Positions 50,274-59,200 of a stretch of DNA of 64,000 bases are shown here, piece after piece. A model generated the notes under the pieces. The model made no database searches and was not told the DNA's origin. It saw nothing but the letters and a program-made list of their open reading frames with translations. The DNA comes from Rothia sp. (in: high G+C Gram-positive bacteria) (lineage in GTDB: Bacteria; Actinomycetota; Actinomycetes; Actinomycetales; Micrococcaceae): NCBI GenBank assembly GCA_030529845.1, contig JAUMWB010000002.1, positions 1 through 64,000 on the forward strand, read 5' to 3'. The translations under genes were made by a program, and so were the position numbers. Every line of letters begins with the position of its first letter. Position 1 is the stretch's first letter.

Positions 50274-51968
50274 GTGGAAAATACCTATACCGCTGTAACC
50301 GACGCCGTAGGAGGAAGCCTCGCGCTCAGCGCCCTGGTCTCCACCCTGCCGCTGTTGGCGTTCTTTATCATGCTGCTGGGTCTCAAGGCCCGTGCCCACG
50401 TTGCAGGCCTGGTCTCCCTGCTGGTAGCCCTGCTGGTAGCCATCTTCGGCTTCGGTATGCCCTGGGACCTCGCCGGTATGTCTGCTTTCCGCGGCGGCAT
50501 CTACGGCCTCTTCCCCATCGTCTGGGTTATCCTCATGGCCATCTGGTTCTACCAGGTCACCGTACTCTCCGGCCGCTTTGAAGACCTGCGCCGCACCTTC
50601 GACCTGATTGGCGGCGGCGACCTGCGCATCCAGGCCATCCTCATCGCCTTCTGCTTCGGCGGTCTGCTCGAAGCTCTCGCAGGTTTCGGTGCCCCCGTTG
50701 CTATTACCGCAACCATGATTCTGGCCCTGGGCGTCAAGCCCCTCAAGGCTGCCACCACCGTCCTGATTGCCAACACCGCCCCCGTAGCCTTCGGCGCCGT
50801 CGCTATCCCCATCACCACCGCCGGTGAAGTCGGCGGCAAGGACGCAACCGTCATCGCCGCCCTCGTCGGCCATCAGGCTCCCTTCATCGCCTTCTTCGTG
50901 CCCTTCATCCTGCTCTGGATCCTCGACGGCGTAAAGGGCCTCAAGGACGCCTGGATGCACGCAGCCGTCATCGGTGCCTCCTTCTCTATCGCCCAGTGGT
51001 GGGCAGCAACCTACTTCGTCTACCAGCTCACCGACGTCGTAGCCTGCATCGTCTCCATCGCAGCAGCCGTTGTCTTCCTGCGCTTCGTCAAGCCCCGCGG
51101 CGTTGAAGGCGTGCGCGAACGCTACGGCATCACCGCACCCCTCGAAGTTGAGCACCTGCCCGGCCGCCGCATCTGGATGGCCCTCATGCCCTACCTGGTC
51201 GTTGTCATCATCTTCGGTGTCGCAAACCTCTACACCCCGCTGGTCAACTGGATGAAGGAGACCGCCGTTGAGGTCAAGATGCCCCTGCTCTCCGAGCGCC
51301 TGCTGACCGCCTCCGGCGACCCCGTCAAGACCGTCTACATCTGGTCCTGGCTTAACAACCCCGGCACCTACCTGCTGATCTCCGGCATCCTGGTCGCCAT
51401 CCTCTATGCCATCTTCAACGAAAACGGCAAGTACAAGCTCTCCATCGCCGACGCCTTCAAGGAAATCGGCTCTGTAGCCTACAAGATGCGCTGGTCAGCC
51501 GCCACCATCGCCCTGGTCCTGGCCCTGGCCTTCGTCATGAACTACTCCGGCCAGACCGTTGCCATCGGTGAATACGTCGCCTCCCTCGGCGTAGCCTACG
51601 CCTTCCTGGCACCCGTTCTCGGCTGGGTCGGCACCGCCGTCACCGGCTCCGACACCTCAGCCAACGCCCTCTTCTCCAAGCTCCAGGTCACCGCCGCTGA
51701 GCACCTGCAAGAAGGCGGCATGACCGGTGCCCACCCCGAACTCATGCTGGCAGCTAACACCACCGGTGGTGTAGTCGGCAAGATGATTTCACCCCAGTCC
51801 CTCGCCATCGCGGCCACCTCGGTCAACATGGAAGGCAAGGAGTCCGAAATCTTCAAGGCAGTTCTCGGCTGGTCCTTCATCCTGCTGCTGGCCGTCTGTG
51901 CCCTGGTCTTCCTCCAGGCCACCGTCCTCTCCGGCCTGCTGGTTGAGCCCTACCTCACCGGCCACTAA
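50274..51968 (+). CDS. lldP: L-lactate permease
   Basis: A 564-residue LctP-family lactate:proton symporter with about 13 helices. Recognisable are LGLKARAHVAGLVSLLVALLVA, the conserved ILIAFCFGGLLEALAGFGAPVAITA and TGSDTSANALFSKLQ near the end. It takes up L-lactate for LutABC. The GTG start is supported by AAGGAG at 50261-50266. The gene has strongly C-ending, high-expression-like codons compared with its neighbours. It is divergent from lutABC and ends in a strong terminator. Confidence 0.95.
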   Translation: MENTYTAVTDAVGGSLALSALVSTLPLLAFFIMLLGLKARAHVAGLVSLLVALLVAIFGFGMPWDLAGMSAFRGGIYGLFPIVWVILMAIWFYQVTVLSGRFEDLRRTFDLIGGGDLRIQAILIAFCFGGLLEALAGFGAPVAITATMILALGVKPLKAATTVLIANTAPVAFGAVAIPITTAGEVGGKDATVIAALVGHQAPFIAFFVPFILLWILDGVKGLKDAWMHAAVIGASFSIAQWWAATYFVYQLTDVVACIVSIAAAVVFLRFVKPRGVEGVRERYGITAPLEVEHLPGRRIWMALMPYLVVVIIFGVANLYTPLVNWMKETAVEVKMPLLSERLLTASGDPVKTVYIWSWLNNPGTYLLISGILVAILYAIFNENGKYKLSIADAFKEIGSVAYKMRWSAATIALVLALAFVMNYSGQTVAIGEYVASLGVAYAFLAPVLGWVGTAVTGSDTSANALFSKLQVTAAEHLQEGGMTGAHPELMLAANTTGGVVGKMISPQSLAIAATSVNMEGKESEIFKAVLGWSFILLLAVCALVFLQATVLSGLLVEPYLTGH

Positions 51969-51999
51969 TCACCAGCCTCGCCCTATGAGTTAGGCAGAC

Positions 52000-52047
52000 A
52001 AGGGCGGTGCAGTCCCACGTAACACACGTTGGAACTGCACCGCCCTT
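52000..52047 (+). terminator. Terminator of lldP
   Basis: AAGGGCGGTGCAGT pairs with ACTGCACCGCCCTT around a partly paired loop. It is followed by CCCTATA rather than a T-run. Confidence 0.75.
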
Positions 52048-52077
52048 CCCTATACCTTGTCTATGAGGTTTATTCAG

Positions 52078-52194
52078 AAGGTGTGCCAGGCTCACGCTCA
52101 CTGCCGACCCTCTCGCCGGTTCGCTAGCGCTCACAAGCGATTCACGCCAGCCCCGAGCCAGCAGCTTCGCTGTGAGCCTGCCAAACCTTTCCCT
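52078..52194. repeat. Dispersed palindromic repeat, copy B
   Basis: Reverse-complement relative of the element at 1037-1144. The arms are GGCTCACGCTCAC on the left and GCTGTGAGCCTG on the right, where copy A has GGACTCGC/GCGAGTCC. The core includes CTAGCGCTCACAAGCG and GATTCACGCCAGCCCCGAG. It sits between the lldP terminator and lldR, so lldR is probably transcribed from within or past it. Confidence 0.75.
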
Positions 52195-52226
52195 ACCTAG
52201 TTATCTCTCAACCCGAAAGACAGCGC

Positions 52227-52985
52227 GTGAAAGAAAAAGAGCCCACCTACACCGCCCTGCTCGAGTCGATAGAGCACCGGCTGCGCCACGGCCAGCTGCG
52301 CGTGGGCGACCGGCTACCCGGTGAGCGGTCCCTAGCCGAAGAGTACGGCATCTCCCGTGCCTCAGTACGCGAAGCCCTACGCATTCTCTCAGCCGTGGGT
52401 CTCATTCGCTCGGGAGTGGGCTCTGGCCCCAAAGCCGGTGCAGTCGTAGTGTCGGAGCCCTCGGACGCCCTGGGCTGGGCCCTGCGCATGCACATCGCCA
52501 CCCGCACCCTGCCGGTAGCAGATATCGTGAGCACCCGCGTCCTGCTCGAAGGTGAAGCCGCCGCCCGGGCAGCCGATGTAGCCCAGAAACCCGAACACGC
52601 CGCGTCCCTAGCAACCGCCCGGCAGTACCTCGACGAAATGGATCACGCAGATATTAGCGATGACCGCTTCCACTTCTGCGACACCCGCTTCCACTACGAA
52701 ATTTCCTCCCTCGGCGGCAACATCGTCATGGACACCGTCATTGACTCCCTACACCTGGCCACCGTGGGCTATGTGCAGGAGGCCGTGCCCTACCTCGACG
52801 ACTGGCAAGCCACCAAGCGGGAGCTCCAAGAACAACACCGGGCCATCTACGCGGCGGTTATCGCAGGAGATGCAGAACGTGCCCAGCGAACAGTCGCTGA
52901 GCACATTCGATGGTTCTACGCCCTCTCAGAAATTGGTGCCGCCCATTACGAGTACCACCAGAAGGTGCGCGATGGGCAGGTCTAG
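52227..52985 (+). CDS. lldR: FadR-type GntR regulator of lactate genes
   Basis: A 252-residue transcription factor. The winged helix-turn-helix is at about residues 10-75 (LRVGDRLPGERSLAEEYGISRASVREALRIL). The FCD ligand domain follows, with the metal/ligand residues in RFHFCDTRFHYEISSLGGN and a late HRAIYAAVIAGDAERAQ. Members such as LldR, LutR and PdhR sense lactate or pyruvate. It probably represses lutABC and lldP through the GGTNNNACC palindromes at 49958-50203. The GTG start has no strong ribosome site. Its stop shares CTAG with the converging purC stop. Confidence 0.87.
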   Translation: MKEKEPTYTALLESIEHRLRHGQLRVGDRLPGERSLAEEYGISRASVREALRILSAVGLIRSGVGSGPKAGAVVVSEPSDALGWALRMHIATRTLPVADIVSTRVLLEGEAAARAADVAQKPEHAASLATARQYLDEMDHADISDDRFHFCDTRFHYEISSLGGNIVMDTVIDSLHLATVGYVQEAVPYLDDWQATKRELQEQHRAIYAAVIAGDAERAQRTVAEHIRWFYALSEIGAAHYEYHQKVRDGQV

Positions 52986-53908
52986 GCCTGGAAGGTCTGA
53001 CCGGTCAGACGCTCGTAGGCCTCAACGTAGCGGGCACGGGTCTTCTCCACAACCTCGGCAGGAAGTTCGGGCACAGGGCCGGTGCCGTCCCAGCCCGACT
53101 CCTCGCTCTTGAGCCAGTCCCGCACATACTGCTTATCGAAAGAAGCCTGGGCGCGGCCGGGCTCATAGTCATTAGCATCCCAGAAACGGGATGAATCGGG
53201 GGTCAGAACCTCGTCGCCCAAGGTGATTTCACCGCGGTAGGAGTCGGTACCGAACTCAATCTTGGTATCAGCCAGAATAATGCCGCGTTCACGGGCAATC
53301 TTCTCGGCGGTTTCATAAACGTAGAGGGTCAGTTCCTGTAGGCGGTCAGCGATCGCCTCCCCCACCTCAGCGTCGAGCTCTTCGCGGGTAATGGGCTCAT
53401 CGTGCTCCCCCACCTCTGCCTTACCGGTAGGGGTAAAGAGGGCGGGCTCCAGACGGGAGCCGTCCACCAGGCCGGCGGGCAGCTCAAACTCGTTGACCTT
53501 GCCGGTCTTACGGTAGGAGGCCAGCCCCGAACCGGTCAGGTAGCCGCGCACAATGCACTCAACCGGGAACATGTTGAGAGACTTACAGATCATGGCGCGA
53601 CCAGCCACAACCTCGGGCACATCGGTGGACAGCACATGATTGGGCACACCCTTGAGCTGTTCAAACCACCAGAGGGACATCTGGGTCAGAATCTTGCCCT
53701 TATCGGGGATCTCGGTGGGTAGCACCTGATCAAAGGCGCTGATGCGGTCGGTGGCAACCACCATCACGGAACCGGCGCGCAGCTCGGCGTCGTCCTTTAC
53801 ATTCAGGCCGGTCACATCCTGGGTGTCCTCATCGGGGATGTAGAGGTCGCGGACCTTGCCGGAATACACGTGCTTCCAGCCGGGGATGTCTACGGGGGTA
53901 TGGCTCAT
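52982..53908 (-). CDS. purC: SAICAR synthase
   Basis: Joins aspartate to CAIR in purine synthesis, using ATP. The product is 308 residues, the longer type common in actinobacteria and yeast. The start MSHTPVDIPGWKHVYSGKVRDLYIP has the K-V-R-D-LY nucleotide loop. VVATDRISAFDQVLP and VECIVRGYLTGSGLASYRKTG follow, with LADTKIEFG later. An upstream in-frame start at 54106 lies inside purD; AGGAGAA before 53908 decides the start. A terminator-like hairpin stands between purD and this gene. Confidence 0.95.
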   Translation of the reverse strand: MSHTPVDIPGWKHVYSGKVRDLYIPDEDTQDVTGLNVKDDAELRAGSVMVVATDRISAFDQVLPTEIPDKGKILTQMSLWWFEQLKGVPNHVLSTDVPEVVAGRAMICKSLNMFPVECIVRGYLTGSGLASYRKTGKVNEFELPAGLVDGSRLEPALFTPTGKAEVGEHDEPITREELDAEVGEAIADRLQELTLYVYETAEKIARERGIILADTKIEFGTDSYRGEITLGDEVLTPDSSRFWDANDYEPGRAQASFDKQYVRDWLKSEESGWDGTGPVPELPAEVVEKTRARYVEAYERLTGQTFQA

Positions 53909-53950
53909 GCTCTTCTCCTGGGGGTGTGCAGGTGGGGTGTGGGGTAATGA

Positions 53951-53989
53951 TAAAAGTGACTGCCCACGCGGGGTACGGTGGGCAGTCAC
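53951..53989 (-). terminator. Terminator between purD and purC
   Basis: On the minus strand GTGACTGCCCAC pairs with GTGGGCAGTCAC and is followed by TTTTATCATT. purC therefore probably depends on its own promoter or on readthrough. Confidence 0.85.
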
Positions 53990-53996
53990 GGAGAGG

Positions 53997-55277
53997 TTAG
54001 TTCTGGGCAGGAATCTGAATACGATTCTCGGCGGCGGCGAGCGCAATGTCTGAGCGGTACTGGGCTCCCTTCCAGGCAATGTCGCGCACACCGGCGTAGG
54101 CGGCATCGCGAGCCTCGGTGAGGTTTTCGCCCAGGGCTACAACGGCCAGTACGCGGCCGCCGGCGGTGACGATGCTGTCACCGTCAAGGGCGGTACCTGC
54201 GTGGTCCACGTGTACGTTCTCGCGCTGGTTGGCGGCGTCGAGGCCGGTGATGGCATCGCCCTTGCGGGGAGTATCGGGGTAGTTTTCGGCGGCCATGACC
54301 ACATCGACGGCAGTGCGGGGATCCCAGTCGAGGGTGAGATCGGCGGGCAGTTCGCCCTTGGCTGCTGCCAGCAGGACGCCACCGAGCGGGGTGCGCAGGC
54401 GGGCCAGCACGGCCTGGGTTTCGGGGTCGCCAAAGCGGGCATTGAATTCGATGACGCGAATACCGCGGGAGGTCGCTGCCAAACCGCAGTAGAGGACGCC
54501 CACGAAGGGGGTGCCCCGGCGGGCCATTTCATCAACGGTGGGCTGGGCCACGCGCTCAATGACCTCTTCTACGAAGCCTTCGGGCAGCCAGGGCAGGGGG
54601 GTGTAGGCACCCATGCCACCGGTGTTGGGGCCTTCATCATTATCGAAGATGCGCTTGAAGTCCTGGGCGGGCGAGAGGGGCAGGCAGGTGCTACCGTCTG
54701 AGATAACGAAGAGGGAGACCTCGGGGCCGTCTAGGTATTCTTCGATGACCACGGTTCCACCGGCGGCGAAGCAGGCTTCGGCGTGGGCTAGGGCTGCGTC
54801 GAAGTCTTCGGTGACCACAACACCCTTACCGGCGGCCAGGCCGTCGTCCTTAACCACATAGGGGGCGCCAAAGGTGGCAAGGGCGGTTTCTGCTTCTTCA
54901 CGGTTGGTGGCAACCTTGGCCATGGCGGTGGGTACATTGGCGCTGGCCATGACCTCCTTGGCAAAAGCCTTGGAGCCCTCAAGCAGGGCCGCAGGCTTAG
55001 AGGGGCCAAAGACGGGGAAACCCGCATCGCGCAGGGTGTCTGAAACACCGGCAACGAGGGGCGCTTCGGGCCCAATGACAACCAGGTCAGCAGCCAGTTC
55101 GGTAGCTAGTGCCAGGGCTGCTTCGGGGTTATTCGCATCAATAGCGTGGACGGGCACGTCTTGGGCGATACCCGCGTTGCCGGGGGCTGAATGCACCTCG
55201 GTAACGGCTGGATCTTTCAGGAGTGCTCGGATAATTGCGTGTTCACGACCGCCGGGGCCCAGTACCAAAACCTTCAT
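53997..55277 (-). CDS. purD: Phosphoribosylamine-glycine ligase
   Basis: Makes glycinamide ribonucleotide from phosphoribosylamine, glycine and ATP. It is a 426-residue ATP-grasp enzyme. The N-terminal domain begins MKVLVLGPGGREHAIIRAL. The ATP-grasp core has APYVVKDDGLAAGKGVVV, the family signature is RFGDPETQAVLARL. All are intact and the length is normal. A TAGCCT box lies six bases before the ATG, pointing to a leaderless message. purF and purM are on the other strand 6 kb away. Confidence 0.96.
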   Translation of the reverse strand: MKVLVLGPGGREHAIIRALLKDPAVTEVHSAPGNAGIAQDVPVHAIDANNPEAALALATELAADLVVIGPEAPLVAGVSDTLRDAGFPVFGPSKPAALLEGSKAFAKEVMASANVPTAMAKVATNREEAETALATFGAPYVVKDDGLAAGKGVVVTEDFDAALAHAEACFAAGGTVVIEEYLDGPEVSLFVISDGSTCLPLSPAQDFKRIFDNDEGPNTGGMGAYTPLPWLPEGFVEEVIERVAQPTVDEMARRGTPFVGVLYCGLAATSRGIRVIEFNARFGDPETQAVLARLRTPLGGVLLAAAKGELPADLTLDWDPRTAVDVVMAAENYPDTPRKGDAITGLDAANQRENVHVDHAGTALDGDSIVTAGGRVLAVVALGENLTEARDAAYAGVRDIAWKGAQYRSDIALAAAENRIQIPAQN

Positions 55278-55283
55278 TCTTTT

Positions 55284-55289
55284 AGGCTA
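55284..55289 (-). promoter_or_regulatory. -10 box for purD
   Basis: TAGCCT on the minus strand with a six-base gap to the ATG at 55277. Confidence 0.45.
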
Positions 55290-55511
55290 CCGGCAAGGTC
55301 ACGATTTGATGAAGTTTTTACCGCAGTTTGGGCGGTTTTTGCGGGAGATTTTTGCGGACGCCCGCCACCCGCTCCCCTGCCAGGGGCTGGTAGGTGGGCA
55401 GCGGCGTCCGCGCCCGTCTATCTACCGCTACCCGCATACCCGTCCACCCGCGCTAATCCACGTCCCCAGCCCACACTCATCCGCCCGCACCTAACCCCAC
55501 ACCCTAACTAT

Positions 55512-55543
55512 TTGCAGTTTCTGCAATATTGCAGTTACTGTAA
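55512..55543 (+). promoter_or_regulatory. Tandem operators before the TetR gene
   Basis: TTGCAGTTTCTGCAA (55512-55526), a perfect 6-bp-arm palindrome, and TTGCAGTTACTGTAA (55529-55543), one mismatch from perfect. Centres are 17 bases apart. The second ends four bases before the ATG at 55548, so binding would block transcription of the regulator and the pump. Confidence 0.75.
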
Positions 55544-55547
55544 ATAC

Positions 55548-56255
55548 ATGCTGAAAAACATCCCCCCTCCGGACCGGCGCAGGGCACGCTCAACGGCCTC
55601 CAAACAAAAAATTGCCGCAGCAGCCGAACACCTCGTGCTCACCAGCGGACGAGCAGGTCTTACCGCCTCTGCCCTAGCCGAGCAGGCAGGGGTTTCAGAG
55701 CGTACCGTCTTCAATCACTTCAAAAAGCTCGAAGACGCCCTTACCTACCAGCTGTCTACCCACCTGGAACCCTGCATCGATGAACCGCCCCTGCCCCAGA
55801 ACCTACCGGCAGAAGAGCTCCCCCGCGCTCTCGTTCAGCATTTCCACGACGCGATAGACAATCGCGGCTCTCAGCAAAGCATTATCCGGTTTATGACCTT
55901 GGCAGCAGCTCTTGGCCATGACGAATTTGAACTAGTAGCTAGAGAAGTCAGGCTGACCTTGGACGACATCGGCAACGCCTTTTTCAACGAGGTGAACCGA
56001 CTCTACCCAGCGCTCTCCGTCAACCAGGTTTTAGCTTTAGGTTTGCTCGTGCACAACCTGATGACGGCCTACATGATTGGTTGGGTGCGCTTTGCCCAGG
56101 ACGTTGACGACAGCATTTTTAAGGGCTTTTCTGTGCCGTTCACTATCAAGCCCCATATGTTTGTTCCTTATATCCATGCCTACCTAGACCTGGTAGCCGC
56201 AGGCACCCCGGTATTTACCGCTGACGGCAGCGTTGCCTCAGATCAGACCACCTAA
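55548..56255 (+). CDS. TetR-family repressor
   Basis: A 235-residue regulator. The N-terminal DNA-binding domain reads SKQKIAAAAEHLVLTSGRAGLTASALAEQAGVSERTVFNHFKKLEDAL, a standard TetR helix-turn-helix with recognition helix SERTVFNHF. The C-terminal ligand domain is about 170 residues with hydrophobic helices (LALGLLVHNLMTAYMIGW). The frame is open upstream through purD antisense sequence; the ATG at 55548, behind the operators, is the start. It precedes the MMPL pump by 38 bases and most likely represses itself and the pump until a toxic or lipid ligand binds. Confidence 0.9.
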   Translation: MLKNIPPPDRRRARSTASKQKIAAAAEHLVLTSGRAGLTASALAEQAGVSERTVFNHFKKLEDALTYQLSTHLEPCIDEPPLPQNLPAEELPRALVQHFHDAIDNRGSQQSIIRFMTLAAALGHDEFELVAREVRLTLDDIGNAFFNEVNRLYPALSVNQVLALGLLVHNLMTAYMIGWVRFAQDVDDSIFKGFSVPFTIKPHMFVPYIHAYLDLVAAGTPVFTADGSVASDQTT

Positions 56256-56293
56256 GAGAAAACACAACTACGCGAAAGGGAAACCGGCAGACC

Positions 56294-59200
56294 ATGTCTG
56301 AATTCCTCTACAAAGTCGGTAGCTTCGCAGCTCGCCGCGCCTGGGCCGTTATCGGCATCTGGGCGCTGGTCATTGCGCTAGCTGGCGGTGCTTATGCTTC
56401 CTTTAAAGGGGAGCTGACCGATTCTATTACCATTCCTGGCACCGAGGCGCAGCTGGTTCAGGAAGAGCTGACCGACACCTTCAACCTGAATCTCAATGCG
56501 GGTACCGGCTCTGCCATCGTACAGACCGAGGACGGCTCAGCCTTCACCGATGAACAAAAAGCTGCCGTCGCCGGCGCCGTTGCTGAGGCTGAGGGCGTTG
56601 AGGGTGTCGATACCGTCAATAACCCCTTTGCTATTGCTCAGCAGCTTGCGGATGCCCAGGCCCAGCTTGATGCTGGGCAGACTGAGCTGGCTAGCGGTGA
56701 GCAGCAGATGGCGGACGGTCAGGCTCAGCTTGATGAGGCGAAGGCCCAGTTGGATTCGGGGCAGGCCGAGCTTGATTCTCGCCGTGCCGAGTTGGATTCA
56801 GGCCAGCAGCAGCTTGATGAGGGCTACGCCCAGCTTGAGGACGCCCAGAATCAGCTGAACGAGGCTCGTAGCCGCCTTGAGGGGGAGGGAGCACCGCCGG
56901 AAGCTTTTGGTGAGCTTAACGGCCAGCAGGCCCAGCTGGACGCTCAGCGGGCTCAGCTGGATGCGACCGCTGAACAGCTCAACCAGGGTCGTGCCCAGCT
57001 CGATGAAGCCCAGGCTCAGCTTGACCAGGGGCGCAGCGACTACGAGGCCGGCCTGGCTCAGCTCGAAGAGTCCCGCTCCCAGGTAGAGAGCGGTAAAAGC
57101 ACCCTTGAGCAGAACGCTGCCCTGTTGGAGATGTCCCAGAGCGGTGTTGCGATTTCTGAGGATAACTCCACCGCTATCGTGTCCGTTACCTTTGACGCGG
57201 AGACCGGTTCTATCCCGGCGGAAACTCTCGAAGAAACCCAGCAGAAGCTTAATGTACTGGCAGATAGCGGTCTGACCGTCACCTACGACCAGTACATGCA
57301 GGGCGTTGAGACCCATATGAATGCAACCGCGGAGATTATTGGTATCGGCATTGCCTTTATCGTCCTGTTTCTCATGCTGGGCACTCTGGTAGCTGCTGGC
57401 CTGCCGATTATTATGGCACTTATCGGCGTGGGTACTTCTGCCTTGGCCGTCCTTTCCCTGTCTAGCCTTGTGGAGATGACCTCGACCACCCCCACCCTGG
57501 GCACCATGCTGGGCCTGGCTGTGGGTATCGACTACACTCTCTTCATTCTGAACCGCCACCGCACGAACCTGGCTAAGGGTATGGGCGTGAAGGAATCTAT
57601 TGCCCTGGCAACCGGCACCTCTGGCGGCGCGGTCTTCTTCGCAGGCGCTACCGTCATTATCGCCCTGCTGGGTCTGAACGTTGTGGGCATTCCCTTCCTG
57701 GGCGTGATGGGTAACGCCGGAGCCTTTGCGGTCGCCGTTGCTGTGGCAGTTGCTACCACCCTCTCTCCCGCGGTTATGTCTCTGCTGGGCGAGCGCATCC
57801 TGAGCAAGAAGCAGCGCGCGAAGATCGCGGCAGGTGCACAGGCGGCCAGCGGGGACGATGCCCAGGCGGCTTCTATCCGGGCTGAGGCTAAGCGGGCGGC
57901 AGCTGACCACGAAGAAGCCCGTCGTGGCTGGATTGGCCTGGTTCTCAAGAAGCCGATCGCTACCGTTGCGGCTGTGGTGCTTGCCCTGGGGGCTGTGGCT
58001 CTGCCGGTGGCAGATATGCGTCTGGGTCTGCCAGCGGGCGACTCTCAGGCTACCGATTCAGCGGCCTATATTTCCTACACTACCGTCGCTGACAAGTTTG
58101 GTGAGGGTCAGAACGGCCCCATCGTGGTGGCCGCCCGCCTGCCCGAGGGTACTACCGAGGAAAAGGCTCAGGCCCTGCAGGTTGAGGTGGGTCAGGATCT
58201 TCTGGCTCAGGACGGGGTTTCAGCCGTCATCCCCGCTATGATTTCTGACGATAACTCTGCCCTGCTCTACCAGGTGATTCCCGGCGAAGGCCCCAACGCG
58301 GAGTCGACCACCAACCTGGTGCATACCCTACGTGAGACCACCGTCTCGACCGATAAGGGCGAGGTAACTTTTGGTGTGACCGGCCAGACCGCTATGGCCG
58401 TTGATATCGCCCAGAACCTGGCAGATGTTCTGCCCCTTTACGTTGCCCTGGTCATGGGCTTGTCGCTGCTGGTTCTGGTGCTGGTTTTCCGCTCCATTCT
58501 GGTGCCGGTGACCGCAACCTTGGGCTTCCTTTTCTCTCTGTTGGCAGCGCTCGGTGCGACCACGGCTGTGTTCCAGTGGGGTTGGGCGTCTGGCATCTTC
58601 AATGTCTCGACCCCCGGCCCGCTACTGGCCTTCCTACCGATTCTGGCAGTGGGTATTCTCTTCGGTTTGGCGATGGACTACCAGCTCTTCCTGGTCTCTG
58701 GCATGCGCGAGGCGTATTCACACGGCCGCGGGGCTAAGACCTCGGTTGTTGTGGGTTATCATCACGGCGCGCGCGTGGTCACCGCTGCTGCTCTGATTAT
58801 GGCCGGTGTCTTTATTGGCTTCGTCTTCTCGGGCGACCCCATGATTGCCTCTATCGGCTTCATTCTGGCGGTTGGCGTTCTACTCGATGCCTTCGTGGTT
58901 CGTATGACCCTGATTCCGGCGCTCATGCACCTGCTGGGTGAGAAGGCCTGGTGGCTACCCTCCTGGCTCGACCGCCTACTACCCGACCTAGATGTTGAGG
59001 GCACCAAGCTCGAAGCTCAGGCCCACGAGGAAGAGGCACCCGCAGCGCCCGCAGCAAGCCCGGCACCCGCTGAAGCGCGGACGTCCGACCCGGCTTCACC
59101 TGCTGGTGTGACGGCAGCTGCCCCGGCAGTAGCTACGGCACAGGTACCTGTTGAGGCAGCGACGCACGCCCCGGAGTATCCGGTCAACCCTACCCAGGTG

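Noticed and set aside
50259..51155. Open frame of about 298 codons on minus
   Set aside because: Antisense to lldP; extremely Asp/Gly/Glu-rich, as expected from reading permease membrane codons backwards.
56640..57110. DNA tandem repeat or CRISPR-like array
   Set aside because: The periodic words encode the coiled coil of the MMPL protein; there are no constant repeats with unique spacers.
56798..57910. Open frame of 370 codons on minus
   Set aside because: Antisense to the coiled-coil region of the MMPL gene; its apparent repeats only mirror those of the real protein.
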